NCBI GenBank assembly: GCA_016215305.1
Contig: JACRKI010000113.1
Span: 1-19,716, forward strand
DNA length: 19,716 nucleotides
Direction: 5' to 3'
From: Candidatus Woesearchaeota archaeon
GTDB taxonomy: Archaea > Nanobdellota > Nanobdellia > Woesearchaeales > DSVV01
The notes under the pieces are model-generated. The model did not search any database. It was not told the origin of the DNA and was given only the letters and a program-made list of their open reading frames with translations. Below, one piece after another: positions 7,242 to 13,764 of this stretch (position 1 is the first letter of the stretch; every line of letters starts with the position of its first letter). Position numbers and translations under genes: made by a program.

Positions 7242-8390
7242 ATGGCAATGAACACACAAGCAGAAAATCCACTCGATTCTGTGATGTATAGTTATACGAC
7301 AGACAACAGCAGACTCGAAATGGAAAATAAAATTCTGAAAGAAACAGTTTCTCATTTGCAAAACGAGTTGAATAAGTTTAGACAGCCTGCACTGATGGTG
7401 TGCGATGTGGTTGATCTGATGGAAAATAATGCGATTATCAAAACACCGAATGGCAATAAGTTTTATGTGAGTATTTCCAACCAATGCAATGACATCAAAA
7501 GTGGAGACACAGTCTTAGCAGAACAAAAAAATCTGACGATTATAAGAAAAATACAATCAAATAAACGTTTCAATGTAGAAAAGTTTGTGATTATTGAAAA
7601 GCCAACAACAAAATGGGAAGAGATTGGCGGCCTGGATAAAGAAGTGCAGGAAATTATTGAAGTGATTGAACTTCCATTGAAAAATCCGCAGGTGTTTAAG
7701 AAAATCGGCATTGAGCCTCCAAAAGGAATTCTCCTGCATGGACCACCTGGAACAGGAAAAACATTATTGGCGAAAGGAGTTGCAGCAGCAACAAACGCAA
7801 CATTTATTGAGATTGTTGGCTCAGAGCTTGTCCAGAAATTTATTGGAGAGGGAGCAAAACTCGTCAAAGAAATTTTTGAGTTGGCAAGAGAAAAAGCGCC
7901 GTCTATTGTCTTTATTGATGAGATTGACGCGCTTGCAGCAAAGCGAATTGAGTTGGGAACATCTGGAGAGCGAGAAGTCCAACGAACATTTATGCAACTC
8001 CTTGCAGAACTTGATGGATTCAAACCATTAGGCAACGTCAAAATCATTGGATGTACAAATAGAAAGGATATTTTGGATACTGCGATTATCCGCCCAGGAC
8101 GATTAGAGAGATTGATTGAAGTGGGTTTGCCGAATAAAGAAGGGATTGCGCAGATTTTCAAGATTCACAGTAAAAAGATGGCAATGGAAAAGAATATTAA
8201 CATAGAAAGCTTCTTGAAAAAGATGCAGGGGATGAGCGGCGCAGAAGTGCAGGCTATATGCACAGAAGCGGGATATTTTGCAATCCGCAACAATCGAATA
8301 CAAGTGAGTGAGAAGGATTTCTTGGATGCAATCGAAAAGATCCTGAAGAAAGAAGAAGGAGAAAAAGAATTGCCGCAAATGTTTGGGTAG
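7242..8390 (+). CDS. pan: Proteasome-activating nucleotidase (PAN), AAA+ ATPase
   Basis: PAN is a hexameric AAA+ unfoldase that feeds proteins into the archaeal 20S proteasome. At 382 residues it is somewhat shorter than typical PANs of about 400-430. It has an N-terminal coiled coil (about 22-47), an OB domain (about 50-105) and an AAA module. Walker A is GPPGTGKT (167-174), the pore loop is KFIGEG (199-204), Walker B is IVFIDEID, sensor-1 is Asn273 (CTNRKD), and the arginine fingers fit Arg284/Arg287 (IIRPGRLER). The C-terminus is MFG, a variant of the HbYX tail with Phe in the Tyr position, so docking to the proteasome is plausible but not canonical. Translation may begin at the second ATG (7248), judged by TATA spacing. 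No 20S subunit is encoded in the window. Confidence 0.92.
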   Translation: MAMNTQAENPLDSVMYSYTTDNSRLEMENKILKETVSHLQNELNKFRQPALMVCDVVDLMENNAIIKTPNGNKFYVSISNQCNDIKSGDTVLAEQKNLTIIRKIQSNKRFNVEKFVIIEKPTTKWEEIGGLDKEVQEIIEVIELPLKNPQVFKKIGIEPPKGILLHGPPGTGKTLLAKGVAAATNATFIEIVGSELVQKFIGEGAKLVKEIFELAREKAPSIVFIDEIDALAAKRIELGTSGEREVQRTFMQLLAELDGFKPLGNVKIIGCTNRKDILDTAIIRPGRLERLIEVGLPNKEGIAQIFKIHSKKMAMEKNINIESFLKKMQGMSGAEVQAICTEAGYFAIRNNRIQVSEKDFLDAIEKILKKEEGEKELPQMFG

Positions 8391-8420
8391 AAGTCTAATT
8401 GCTTTTGAAATAAGCTTTGG

Positions 8421-8568
8421 TAGAACTCACTGCTTTGGGTATCTTCATGTCATTATTATTTTTGATTTTTCTTCAAATATTTTTTCGAAGAATATTTGGA
8501 ATTAAAATAACAATTACATGCCTCGCCAGGAGTTGTTGGTTCGTGAAACAGGTTCTGCTAATTCGTGA
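8421..8568 (+). repeat. Interspersed palindromic element, copy 4 (E4)
   Basis: This copy lies between the convergent PAN and Nudix genes. It contains ACTCACTGCTTTGGGTAT, CTTCATGTCATTATTATT, a central hairpin (CAAATATT and AATATTTG around a short loop), AACAATTACATGCCTCGCCA and two right-arm boxes, GTTGGTTCGTG and CTGCTAATTCGTG. The block ACATGCCTCGCCA is also found intact in E6 and, inverted, in E2. Confidence 0.72.
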
Positions 8569-8574
8569 AGAAAA

Positions 8575-9021
8575 TTACTGAAAATGTTTGTCAATTACTT
8601 TCTTGAGAATTTTATCCTTCAGTTCTAATGTTTTCAGTTTTTCTTTTGGAATCCATTCAAGAGAGGTATGTTCGTCACTTATCTTCCCTGTTTGATTAGT
8701 CTCTTTCACCGTACATAGATAGGTGATGCGAACAATCTGTTTTTCTTCATTTTTGAAAACAGTCGTTGCATCAAGAATTTGTTTGATTTCATCTAATTCC
8801 AAACCAGTTTCTTCTTGAATTTCTCGTTGTAAGCCAGCTTCAGGTTCCTCACCAAATTCCAACCTACCACCAGGAATATCCCATGCATCAGTAAGGTGTT
8901 CGTATTTACTTGATCTTCGAATAAGCAAAACCTTTCCGTTCTTTTCAATGATTGCTTTCACGCCGATTTGTTGGGTTGTCATTAAGTCTCCATCAAAAAG
9001 TTGATCAAAGATTCTTTTCAT
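8575..9021 (-). CDS. Nudix hydrolase (MutT-like)
   Basis: This 148-residue hydrolase is predicted to cleave a nucleoside diphosphate linked to another group. The Nudix box is complete and matches GX5EX7REUXEEXGU at residues 52-74: Gly52, Glu58, Arg66-Glu67, Ile68, Glu70-Glu71, Gly73 and Leu74. It is preceded by the DAWDIPGG strand-turn typical of small-molecule Nudix enzymes. The substrate (damaged dNTPs, ADP-ribose, capped nucleotides or others) cannot be assigned. The ATG at 9021 is chosen over a TTG one codon upstream and over an internal ATG (MTTQQIG), because the TATA box lies 27 bases before it. It is transcribed divergently from fen1. Confidence 0.9.
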   Translation of the reverse strand: MKRIFDQLFDGDLMTTQQIGVKAIIEKNGKVLLIRRSSKYEHLTDAWDIPGGRLEFGEEPEAGLQREIQEETGLELDEIKQILDATTVFKNEEKQIVRITYLCTVKETNQTGKISDEHTSLEWIPKEKLKTLELKDKILKKVIDKHFQ

Positions 9022-9043
9022 CAAGTGAGAGAAATTCCCTAAG

Positions 9044-9052
9044 TTTTATAAA
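9044..9052 (-). promoter_or_regulatory. TATA box for the Nudix gene
   Basis: TTTTATAAA, read on the plus strand, is centred 27 bases upstream of the Nudix ATG at 9021. No ribosome binding site lies in between, so a leaderless mRNA is expected. Confidence 0.58.
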
Positions 9053-9066
9053 GCTTTTCCATAGCA

Positions 9067-9074
9067 TTTATATT
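9067..9074 (+). promoter_or_regulatory. TATA box for fen1-trm5
   Basis: TTTATATT is centred about 26 bases upstream of the fen1 ATG at 9097. It sits back to back with the Nudix TATA box, about 22 bases apart centre to centre. Confidence 0.58.
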
Positions 9075-9096
9075 TCTGTAACGCATTTTCTCTCTC

Positions 9097-10134
9097 ATGG
9101 GCTTACAATTGCGAGACCTTGTGGAAGGAAAGGAAATTGAACTAAAAGATCTTGCAGGAAAACGTATAGCGATTGACACGTACAACATTCTCTATCAATT
9201 TTTGGCATCTATCAGATCTCCAGATGGAAGTCTCTTGACAGACTCGAAAGGAAATGTGACATCACATCTTATGGGATTATTCACCAGAACAACACATTTG
9301 ATGCAGCATAATATCAAATTGATTTTTGTTTTTGATGGCAAAGCGCCAGAGATGAAAAGAAGAGAGCAGGAACGCAGAAGACAAGTGAAAGAAGAAGCAA
9401 AAGAAGCGTATGAAACTGCAAAAGAAGAAGAAGATATTGAAGCAATGAAAAAGTTTGCCAGCAGAACTGCAAGATTGACTCCAGAAATGCTTGCAGATGC
9501 AAAAGAGTTAATCGCCGCGTTAGGATTCCCTATTGTGCAGGCGGCAAGTGAAGGAGAAGCGCAGGTAGCGTACATTGTCAAGCAGGGAGATGCAGACTAT
9601 GGTGCAAGCCAGGACTATGACACGCTATTATATGGCATTCCGAAATTAGTAAGAAATTTATCAATTGCAGGAAAAAGAAAAAAAGCAGGAACGCATGTCT
9701 ATGAAACAGTCAAGCCGCAACTCGTGAGCACAACAGATGTCTTAAACACATTGGGAATTGACAGAGAACAATTGATTGTGCTTGCAATCTTAATGGGAAC
9801 AGATTATAACAGAGAAGGAATTCCAGGCATTGGTCCAAAGAAGGCACTAAAGCTTCTCCATGAATACAAAAAAGATTTTGAAAAAATATTCAATATAGTC
9901 GAGTGGAACAAGCACTATTCTTTTGATTGGAAAGAAATATATTATCTTATTTTGCACATGGAATTGAACCAGAACTATGAAATAAAATTCCGCCCATTTG
10001 ACAGCGTAAAAGTAATAAAATTACTTTGTGACAAGCATGAATTTGGAAGAGAACGAGTGGAGAGCACATTGCAAAAGCTGGAAGAACAAAGCACACAAAA
10101 GAAACAAAAAGGATTGCATGATTTTTTCTCGTGA
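9097..10134 (+). CDS. fen: Flap endonuclease 1 (FEN1)
   Basis: FEN1 is a structure-specific nuclease that removes 5' flaps during Okazaki fragment maturation and repair. The 345 residues match the usual archaeal length. The catalytic acidic residues fall at Asp27, Asp80 (VFDGK), Glu152 and Glu154 (SEGEAQ), Asp173 and Asp175 (SQDYD) and Asp236 (MGTDYN), the same numbering I recall for Pyrococcus FEN1. A helix-hairpin-helix segment follows (GIPGIGPKKALKL). The C-terminus is a textbook PCNA-binding PIP box, QKGLHDFF at 337-344, so it should act with the sliding clamp. The start GLQLRDL places the N-terminal Gly2 correctly for catalysis. The trm5 gene begins four bases after the stop, so the two are probably co-transcribed. 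Confidence 0.95.
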   Translation: MGLQLRDLVEGKEIELKDLAGKRIAIDTYNILYQFLASIRSPDGSLLTDSKGNVTSHLMGLFTRTTHLMQHNIKLIFVFDGKAPEMKRREQERRRQVKEEAKEAYETAKEEEDIEAMKKFASRTARLTPEMLADAKELIAALGFPIVQAASEGEAQVAYIVKQGDADYGASQDYDTLLYGIPKLVRNLSIAGKRKKAGTHVYETVKPQLVSTTDVLNTLGIDREQLIVLAILMGTDYNREGIPGIGPKKALKLLHEYKKDFEKIFNIVEWNKHYSFDWKEIYYLILHMELNQNYEIKFRPFDSVKVIKLLCDKHEFGRERVESTLQKLEEQSTQKKQKGLHDFFS

Positions 10135-10138
10135 AACA

Positions 10139-11161
10139 ATGACAAACGCAATTAAAATAGAAGCAAAGAAAGCAGAAGAGGTCAAACAATATCTTATGTC
10201 CACAAATAATCTGTCTCACACAGCAAAAACACAGGCAAAGAATGGTTTTGTGTATTTTCCAATTATCTCAAAAGCAAAAGTAGCTAAGAAATATACGCTA
10301 GTAAATATCGCACTTCCAGAAAAGAAAGAACAAGAGAAAGATTTGAAAACGAAAATTCTCTCGCAGTTAACAAAAAAAGAACAAGAGCACCTCAAGACCT
10401 CTTTTGATCATGTTGGAACCATTGCAATTCTGGAAATTGAACCAGCACTCAAAAAGAAGGAGAAAATAATTGCGAGCGCTCTTTTAGAAATGTTCCCCTC
10501 AATAAAAACAGTCTTAAAAAAAGCAGGGTCGCATGAAGGCACGTTTCGAACACAGAAAATGCAGCTGCTTGCAGGGATTGATACCAGAGAAACCTGCCAT
10601 AAAGAGAGCGGCACAAAATTGTGGTTAGATGTGGAGCAGGTGTATTTCTCCCCAAGACTAAGCACAGAAAGAAAAAGAATTTTTGAGCAGATCAAGAAAG
10701 GAGAATCTATTTTAGTGATGTTCTCTGGTTGTGCGCCGTATCCTTGTGTCATAGCAAAAAATACGCAGGCAAAAGAAATAATAGGGGTTGAATTAAATCC
10801 AATCGGTCATCAATATGGATTAAAGAATGTTACAGCAAATAAGCTCAAGAATGTGACGTTGTATCAAGGAGATGTTCGTACTGTTGTGCCAAAATTAAAT
10901 AAAATATTTGACCGTATTCTAATGCCATTGCCAAAATCATCAGAAGAGTTTTTGGATGTGGCGCTTGCAGTGAGCAAGAAAGGAACAATTATCCATTGTT
11001 ATGATTTCCTGCACGAAGATCATTTTAACGATGCAGTACAAAAGATAGAAAATGCCTGCAAAATTGCAAAAAAGAAGTGCAAAATTCTAGGAATTTTCAA
11101 GTGCGGCCAGCATAGTCCAAGAACTTTCAGGATTTGTGTGGATTTTGAGATTGTTAATTAA
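10139..11161 (+). CDS. trm5: tRNA (guanine37-N1)-methyltransferase Trm5 family
   Basis: Trm5 is a SAM-dependent enzyme that forms m1G37 next to the anticodon, preventing frameshifting. From the ATG at 10139 it has 340 residues: an N-terminal D1-like domain, the conserved LDVEQVYFSPRLSTERKRI segment (163-181), and a Rossmann SAM site. SAM-site motifs are MFSGCAPYPCVIAK (194-207), GVELNP (216-221), GDVR (244-247) and DRILMPLPKS (258-267). GCAPYP replaces the more usual G-x-GPF/Y in the SAM loop, and MPLP occupies the catalytic N-x-P position, so the exact subgroup is uncertain. Upstream in-frame ATGs lie inside fen1 and are not needed for the domain. It follows fen1 by four bases. Its stop codon overlaps the end of a gene remnant on the other strand. 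Confidence 0.87.
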   Translation: MTNAIKIEAKKAEEVKQYLMSTNNLSHTAKTQAKNGFVYFPIISKAKVAKKYTLVNIALPEKKEQEKDLKTKILSQLTKKEQEHLKTSFDHVGTIAILEIEPALKKKEKIIASALLEMFPSIKTVLKKAGSHEGTFRTQKMQLLAGIDTRETCHKESGTKLWLDVEQVYFSPRLSTERKRIFEQIKKGESILVMFSGCAPYPCVIAKNTQAKEIIGVELNPIGHQYGLKNVTANKLKNVTLYQGDVRTVVPKLNKIFDRILMPLPKSSEEFLDVALAVSKKGTIIHCYDFLHEDHFNDAVQKIENACKIAKKKCKILGIFKCGQHSPRTFRICVDFEIVN

Positions 11162-11228
11162 TCCAATTCTTTACCTAAAAGATAAAACAGCGCACCAATT
11201 TGCTTGAGAATCACCCAGCCATAAAAAA
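11158..11228 (-). pseudogene. Possible C-terminal remnant of a small membrane protein gene
   Basis: The minus-strand frame that ends at 11158 contains VFYGWVILKQIGALFYLLGK followed by ELD and a stop. It reads like a genuine hydrophobic protein tail. Upstream the frame runs straight into repeat E5 and loses any protein-like character. I infer that E5 has replaced or separated the rest of the gene. Only about 23 codons remain and I cannot name the family, so this may also be chance. Confidence 0.3.
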
Positions 11229-11347
11229 CACGCGCACCAGCAACGTAAACTCGCTGTCCAATAATTATTATTTTTAATTTTAATAATAAATATATAAAGA
11301 TACAGAAGCGATGCTGGTGCCTGAGTTCCGCGTTGCTGGTTCGTGAG
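11229..11347 (-). repeat. Interspersed palindromic element, copy 5 (E5)
   Basis: This reverse-orientation copy lies between the convergent trm5 and 73-residue genes. CACGCGCACCAGCAACG at 11229-11245 is nearly the perfect inverse of CGCGTTGCTGGTTCGTG at 11329-11345. Inside are AAACTCGCTGTCCAATAATT, an A/T palindrome, GATACAGAAGCGATGCTGGTG and the final arm. The left half is almost identical to that of E7 (AAACTCGTTGTCCAATA), which makes these two the closest pair. Confidence 0.76.
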
Positions 11348-11364
11348 TTATGCAATACTTGCTC

Positions 11365-11586
11365 TCAGATTTTATATTTTTTTAGCAGTTTCTTTAATGC
11401 GGTGAGTAAAGACTTTCTCCAATCTTCTTCTAATTGTGCTTTTATTAGGTTTACTAAAACTTTGTCATTTTCTGTTAACTTTTCTTTCTCAAGAATTTTA
11501 CACATTCTTAAAATTAAAATATCAGAATCTGTTGATAGAACATATTTTTTCTTTTCATGCGCGCTGACTTTAAGTTTGTGTTTCAT
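11365..11586 (-). CDS. Small basic protein of unknown function (73 aa)
   Basis: I do not recognise this protein. It is lysine-rich and predicted to be mostly helical, with LILRMCKILEKEKL and LIKAQLEEDWRKSLLTALKKL forming amphipathic helices and ending in KKLLKKYKI. There is no signal peptide or membrane segment. No TATA box is placed for its own ATG. The nearest good promoter is the one for the box C/D sRNA, whose predicted 3' end is only 14 bases upstream of this ATG, so the two are probably transcribed together. The A/T-rich ACTTTAAAATAAA immediately before the ATG gives no ribosome binding site. Coding status rests on uninterrupted frame and amino-acid composition. Confidence 0.55.
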   Translation of the reverse strand: MKHKLKVSAHEKKKYVLSTDSDILILRMCKILEKEKLTENDKVLVNLIKAQLEEDWRKSLLTALKKLLKKYKI

Positions 11587-11599
11587 TTTATTTTAAAGT

Positions 11600-11670
11600 G
11601 CACACTCAGGAGTTACTTCCGACAATCATTTCCCGAAGGATCAGTTGGTGTTCACGTCATCATTGTGTGC
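11600..11670 (-). ncRNA. Box C/D guide sRNA (2'-O-methylation guide)
   Basis: Read on the minus strand, this 71-nt RNA has every element of an archaeal box C/D sRNA in order. These are a terminal stem strand GCACAC, box C ATGATGA, a 12-nt guide CGTGAACACCAA, box D' CTGA, a spacer TCCTTCGGGA plus A, box C' ATGATTG, a 13-nt guide TCGGAAGTAACTC, box D CTGA and the closing strand GTGTGC, which pairs perfectly with GCACAC. The D'/C' spacer can itself form TCC-TTCG-GGA, a UUCG tetraloop hairpin. By the D+5 rule the guides predict 2'-O-methyl U in GAGTUACTTCCGA (D guide) and in TTGGUGTTCACG (D' guide), with the modified base as U. I could not assign these targets to rRNA or tRNA by eye. A TATA box is 26 bases upstream. 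Confidence 0.87.
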
Positions 11671-11690
11671 AATATTGGTATTTCTTGCTG

Positions 11691-11700
11691 TTATTTATAC
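11691..11700 (-). promoter_or_regulatory. TATA box for the C/D sRNA
   Basis: On the minus strand it reads GTATAAATAA, preceded by the purine-rich, BRE-like GGCAAA. Its centre is about 26 bases upstream of the predicted sRNA 5' end at 11670, so transcription should begin right at the terminal stem. Confidence 0.65.
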
Positions 11701-11720
11701 TTTGCCTTGATTCTCCCACA

Positions 11721-11903
11721 TTCACGAACAAGCAAAAGAAATACAGGAACCAGCAACGCCTCTGTATCTTCATATAATTATTTGTTAGAGAATCAAAGAC
11801 AATTTCAAAGAATAATTCTGAGAAAAAGTATCAAGAATAAAATAATAATGACATGCCTCGCCAAAGCCTTTGTTAGTTCGTGTGGTTGCGTTGCTGGTGC
11901 GTG
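11721..11903 (+). repeat. Interspersed palindromic element, copy 6 (E6), in the gap between the sRNA and the lipoprotein gene
   Basis: This copy is close to the family consensus: TTCACGAACAAGC, GGAACCAGCAACGCC, TCTGTATCTTCATATAATTA, a roughly 70-base A/T-rich centre, AATAATGACATGCCTCGCCA, AAGCCTTTGTTAGTTCGTG and GTTGCGTTGCTGGTGCGTG. ACCAGCAACGC and GCGTTGCTGGT are perfect inverted arms. It ends about ten bases past the lipoprotein stop codon. It is the only copy between two genes on the same strand. Confidence 0.78.
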
Positions 11904-11913
11904 TATTCTTCCT

Positions 11914-12609
11914 CTACTCCGCAACCTGAACAGTCAAAATAAGATTCTGGTAGGGATCTGTCATTTCTGGATTGGTAACATATGCAATAGACACATCATA
12001 AATGTATGTTCCAGGAGCAACAGGATCTCCTTTTGCAGTGAGTGTATTCCCTACATCAATGATGATAGGAAGTACAACTTCCTCCCCGCGTTCAAGAGTG
12101 TAAGGAATATAAACATTCTTGCCAAGCCAATTTTGAACAAGTGCATCATCAGTAGGAATAATGCTCCCGCTAAAATCTTTTGCTTCTCGGAATTTAATAG
12201 TGACAATAAATGTTTCAGTAGCTCCGCCTAATATATTTCGAAGCCCGAGTGCAGCAACAGAGACATCGCCAGGATGTAAATTCTTGACAAGAGGAGTAGA
12301 GAGTTCTGCCCGTTTTGCAGGAGCAAAGCGTTCTTCTAAGAGTGCTCGTTCTGCGTCAGAAAGCGAGTAGTTAACCGATTTTTCAGAAGCAACTGTATCA
12401 GTTGTTTGAGAAGTAGATTTTTCAGTTGTGGTTTGAGAAGCAGTGGTTTGTGTTGTTGATGCAGGAGTCTGTGATGGTGCTGGTGTTACACAATCTCCTG
12501 CAGAAGCAACTTCACTTCCATCTGCGCAAACATAAACCTTGCCGCTGCCGCATGCTGCAACAAAGAGCAGAAGTAAAAGGACTGAAACGAATAAAATGTT
12601 TTGTTTCAT
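11914..12609 (-). CDS. Secreted lipoprotein of unknown function with a Cys-rich N-terminus and Thr/Ser linker
   Basis: This 231-residue protein has a lipoprotein signal peptide: MKQN, a Leu/Val core, and lipobox VAAC with the acylated Cys at residue 20. A short module KVYVCADGSEV...GDC holds two more cysteines (28 and 40). A Ser/Thr/Gln-rich linker of about 35 residues follows, probably spanning the surface layer. The C-terminal part (about 95-231) looks like a beta-sandwich with motifs such as VAPGTYIYDVSIAYV. It should sit on the outer face of the cytoplasmic membrane; I cannot name its role. The ATG at 12609 is chosen over an upstream in-frame GTG because GAGGTG lies about six bases before it. 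A TATA-like AATTAAATAA is about 23-25 bases upstream. Confidence 0.78.
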   Translation of the reverse strand: MKQNILFVSVLLLLLFVAACGSGKVYVCADGSEVASAGDCVTPAPSQTPASTTQTTASQTTTEKSTSQTTDTVASEKSVNYSLSDAERALLEERFAPAKRAELSTPLVKNLHPGDVSVAALGLRNILGGATETFIVTIKFREAKDFSGSIIPTDDALVQNWLGKNVYIPYTLERGEEVVLPIIIDVGNTLTAKGDPVAPGTYIYDVSIAYVTNPEMTDPYQNLILTVQVAE

Positions 12610-12684
12610 AAAGCACACCTCAAATAGTTATTTAATTGTGAATAGAGAAGAGGAAGCACTAGAAGAATATAAAGTATACCTTCT

Positions 12685-13668
12685 TTAGAGCTGTAAAATC
12701 TTCATGTTCGGATATTCCGCAGTAACTTTTTGTTGAACTTTCTTTGGAAGTTCGCTGGGAGTAAGCAGCATTGCAGGTAATTTCTTCAGTTGTGCTGCGA
12801 CAAATGCAGTGGCAACCTCGCCTTCAGAGCATTTCTTTTTATTCTTTGCTTTGCAAAAATAAAGAATAGAACCGACAGGCGAAGGAATCTCCACAAGACA
12901 ATCAAGTTCCCCTTTTTTCACCAGAGTAAAATCTGCAAGCCGCATTCCTTTTTTTGTAAAAAATTGAGCAACCTGTTGGGCAAAAGGATCAGCAGGGAGT
13001 TGTTTAGTAAGGAGCTGCTGTTGAGGAATGAGAGGGACAACAGAATGAGGTTCCTGCGGCATCTCTTGTTTTTGAGGTTCTTGTTTGGGAAGAACTTTTT
13101 TGATTTTTTTCTTCTCAATAGAAGGAGGATGAGGTCCAGAAACAACCTGAACAGCAGGAGAAGGAATAGAAAGAGGAGCTGGAGCAACAACAGAAGGGAT
13201 TGATTGCACATTTTTTGCAGCATGCAGCGGAATAAGAAGATTTTTGAGCAAAGCATGAACCTCTTCATCAGAAGAAAGATACCATTTCCAGAAAAGGTGA
13301 GTGATGCCGTTTGCAGTTACTTCAATGGGTTTTGCGTAATCTTTGATGTTGCGAAGGGAAACGCGAATTAAAGGAGTTTGTTGTTCATCAAGAAGCACTT
13401 TCTGCTCTTGCAACAATGCAAATGTCGAGCGATCTTTTTCATTCAAATAGCGGGAAAGTTCCACAAGTTTTTGTTTTTGTTCTGGAGGATAATACACAGG
13501 ACTTCCTCCAATCTTCACAGTAGAAACAAGAAGTTTTTTGTCGTGGACAAGATCAGAAAGTACAGCTCCCATAATGAAGGTATCGACATGAAACTGCCGA
13601 ATAAGATCAGAGGGAACAACATATCCTTTTGCCTGCACGAGTTCAAATACTTGGTTCTTGTCTATCAT
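12685..13668 (-). CDS. Winged-helix DNA-binding protein with a possible degenerate nuclease-like C-terminal domain
   Basis: From the ATG MIDKNQVFELVQ the protein has 327 residues. The first 75 or so (VVPSDLIRQFHVDTFIMGAV...DKKLLVS...PVYYPPE) look like a winged helix of the type found in archaeal chromatin and transcription factors. A Pro/Gln/Lys-rich linker spans about residues 170-235. The C-terminal 90 residues resemble a restriction-endonuclease-like fold: KGELDCLVE, then ILYFCKAKNKKK, then EGEVATAFVAAQ. In active PD-(D/E)xK enzymes the second motif is ExK; here it reads CxK, so catalysis is doubtful. An in-frame start at 13719 exists, but the TATA box 26 bases before 13668 favours this one. 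A large palindrome lies immediately upstream. Function unknown; DNA binding is inferred. Confidence 0.72.
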   Translation of the reverse strand: MIDKNQVFELVQAKGYVVPSDLIRQFHVDTFIMGAVLSDLVHDKKLLVSTVKIGGSPVYYPPEQKQKLVELSRYLNEKDRSTFALLQEQKVLLDEQQTPLIRVSLRNIKDYAKPIEVTANGITHLFWKWYLSSDEEVHALLKNLLIPLHAAKNVQSIPSVVAPAPLSIPSPAVQVVSGPHPPSIEKKKIKKVLPKQEPQKQEMPQEPHSVVPLIPQQQLLTKQLPADPFAQQVAQFFTKKGMRLADFTLVKKGELDCLVEIPSPVGSILYFCKAKNKKKCSEGEVATAFVAAQLKKLPAMLLTPSELPKKVQQKVTAEYPNMKILQL

Positions 13669-13689
13669 AGAAAAAGAGACAGAAACTGG

Positions 13690-13698
13690 TTTTATATA
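13690..13698 (-). promoter_or_regulatory. TATA box for the winged-helix gene
   Basis: On the minus strand TATATAAAA is centred 26 bases upstream of the ATG at 13668. Its upstream edge overlaps the first base of the palindromic block that begins at 13696. Confidence 0.58.
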
Positions 13699-13755
13699 GT
13701 TTGTGAGCGAAGCGAGCAAACTATGACAAAAATAGATTTTTGAAATAGTTTGCTC
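13696..13755. repeat. Overlapping palindromes between endA and the winged-helix gene
   Basis: Two inverted repeats share an arm. ATAGTTTG (13696-13703) pairs with CAAACTAT (13717-13724) around GAGCGAAGCGAG-like sequence. GAGCAAACTAT (13714-13724) pairs perfectly with ATAGTTTGCTC (13745-13755). Within the second, CAAAAAT and ATTTTTG form another 7-bp stem around two bases, giving a 42-bp palindrome with 18 pairs. It could end endA transcription or act as an operator for the next gene. Confidence 0.62.
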
Positions 13756-13764
13756 TATTCTAAT

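Noticed and set aside
7463..8161. A 232-codon open frame antisense to PAN
   Set aside because: It mirrors the AAA+ coding sequence, whose motifs are complete on the plus strand. The frame is open only because of codon bias.
11557..12231. A 224-codon open frame on the plus strand
   Set aside because: It crosses the sRNA, repeat E6 and the antisense of the lipoprotein gene, has no protein-like pattern, and the opposite strand has a clear signal peptide and stop.
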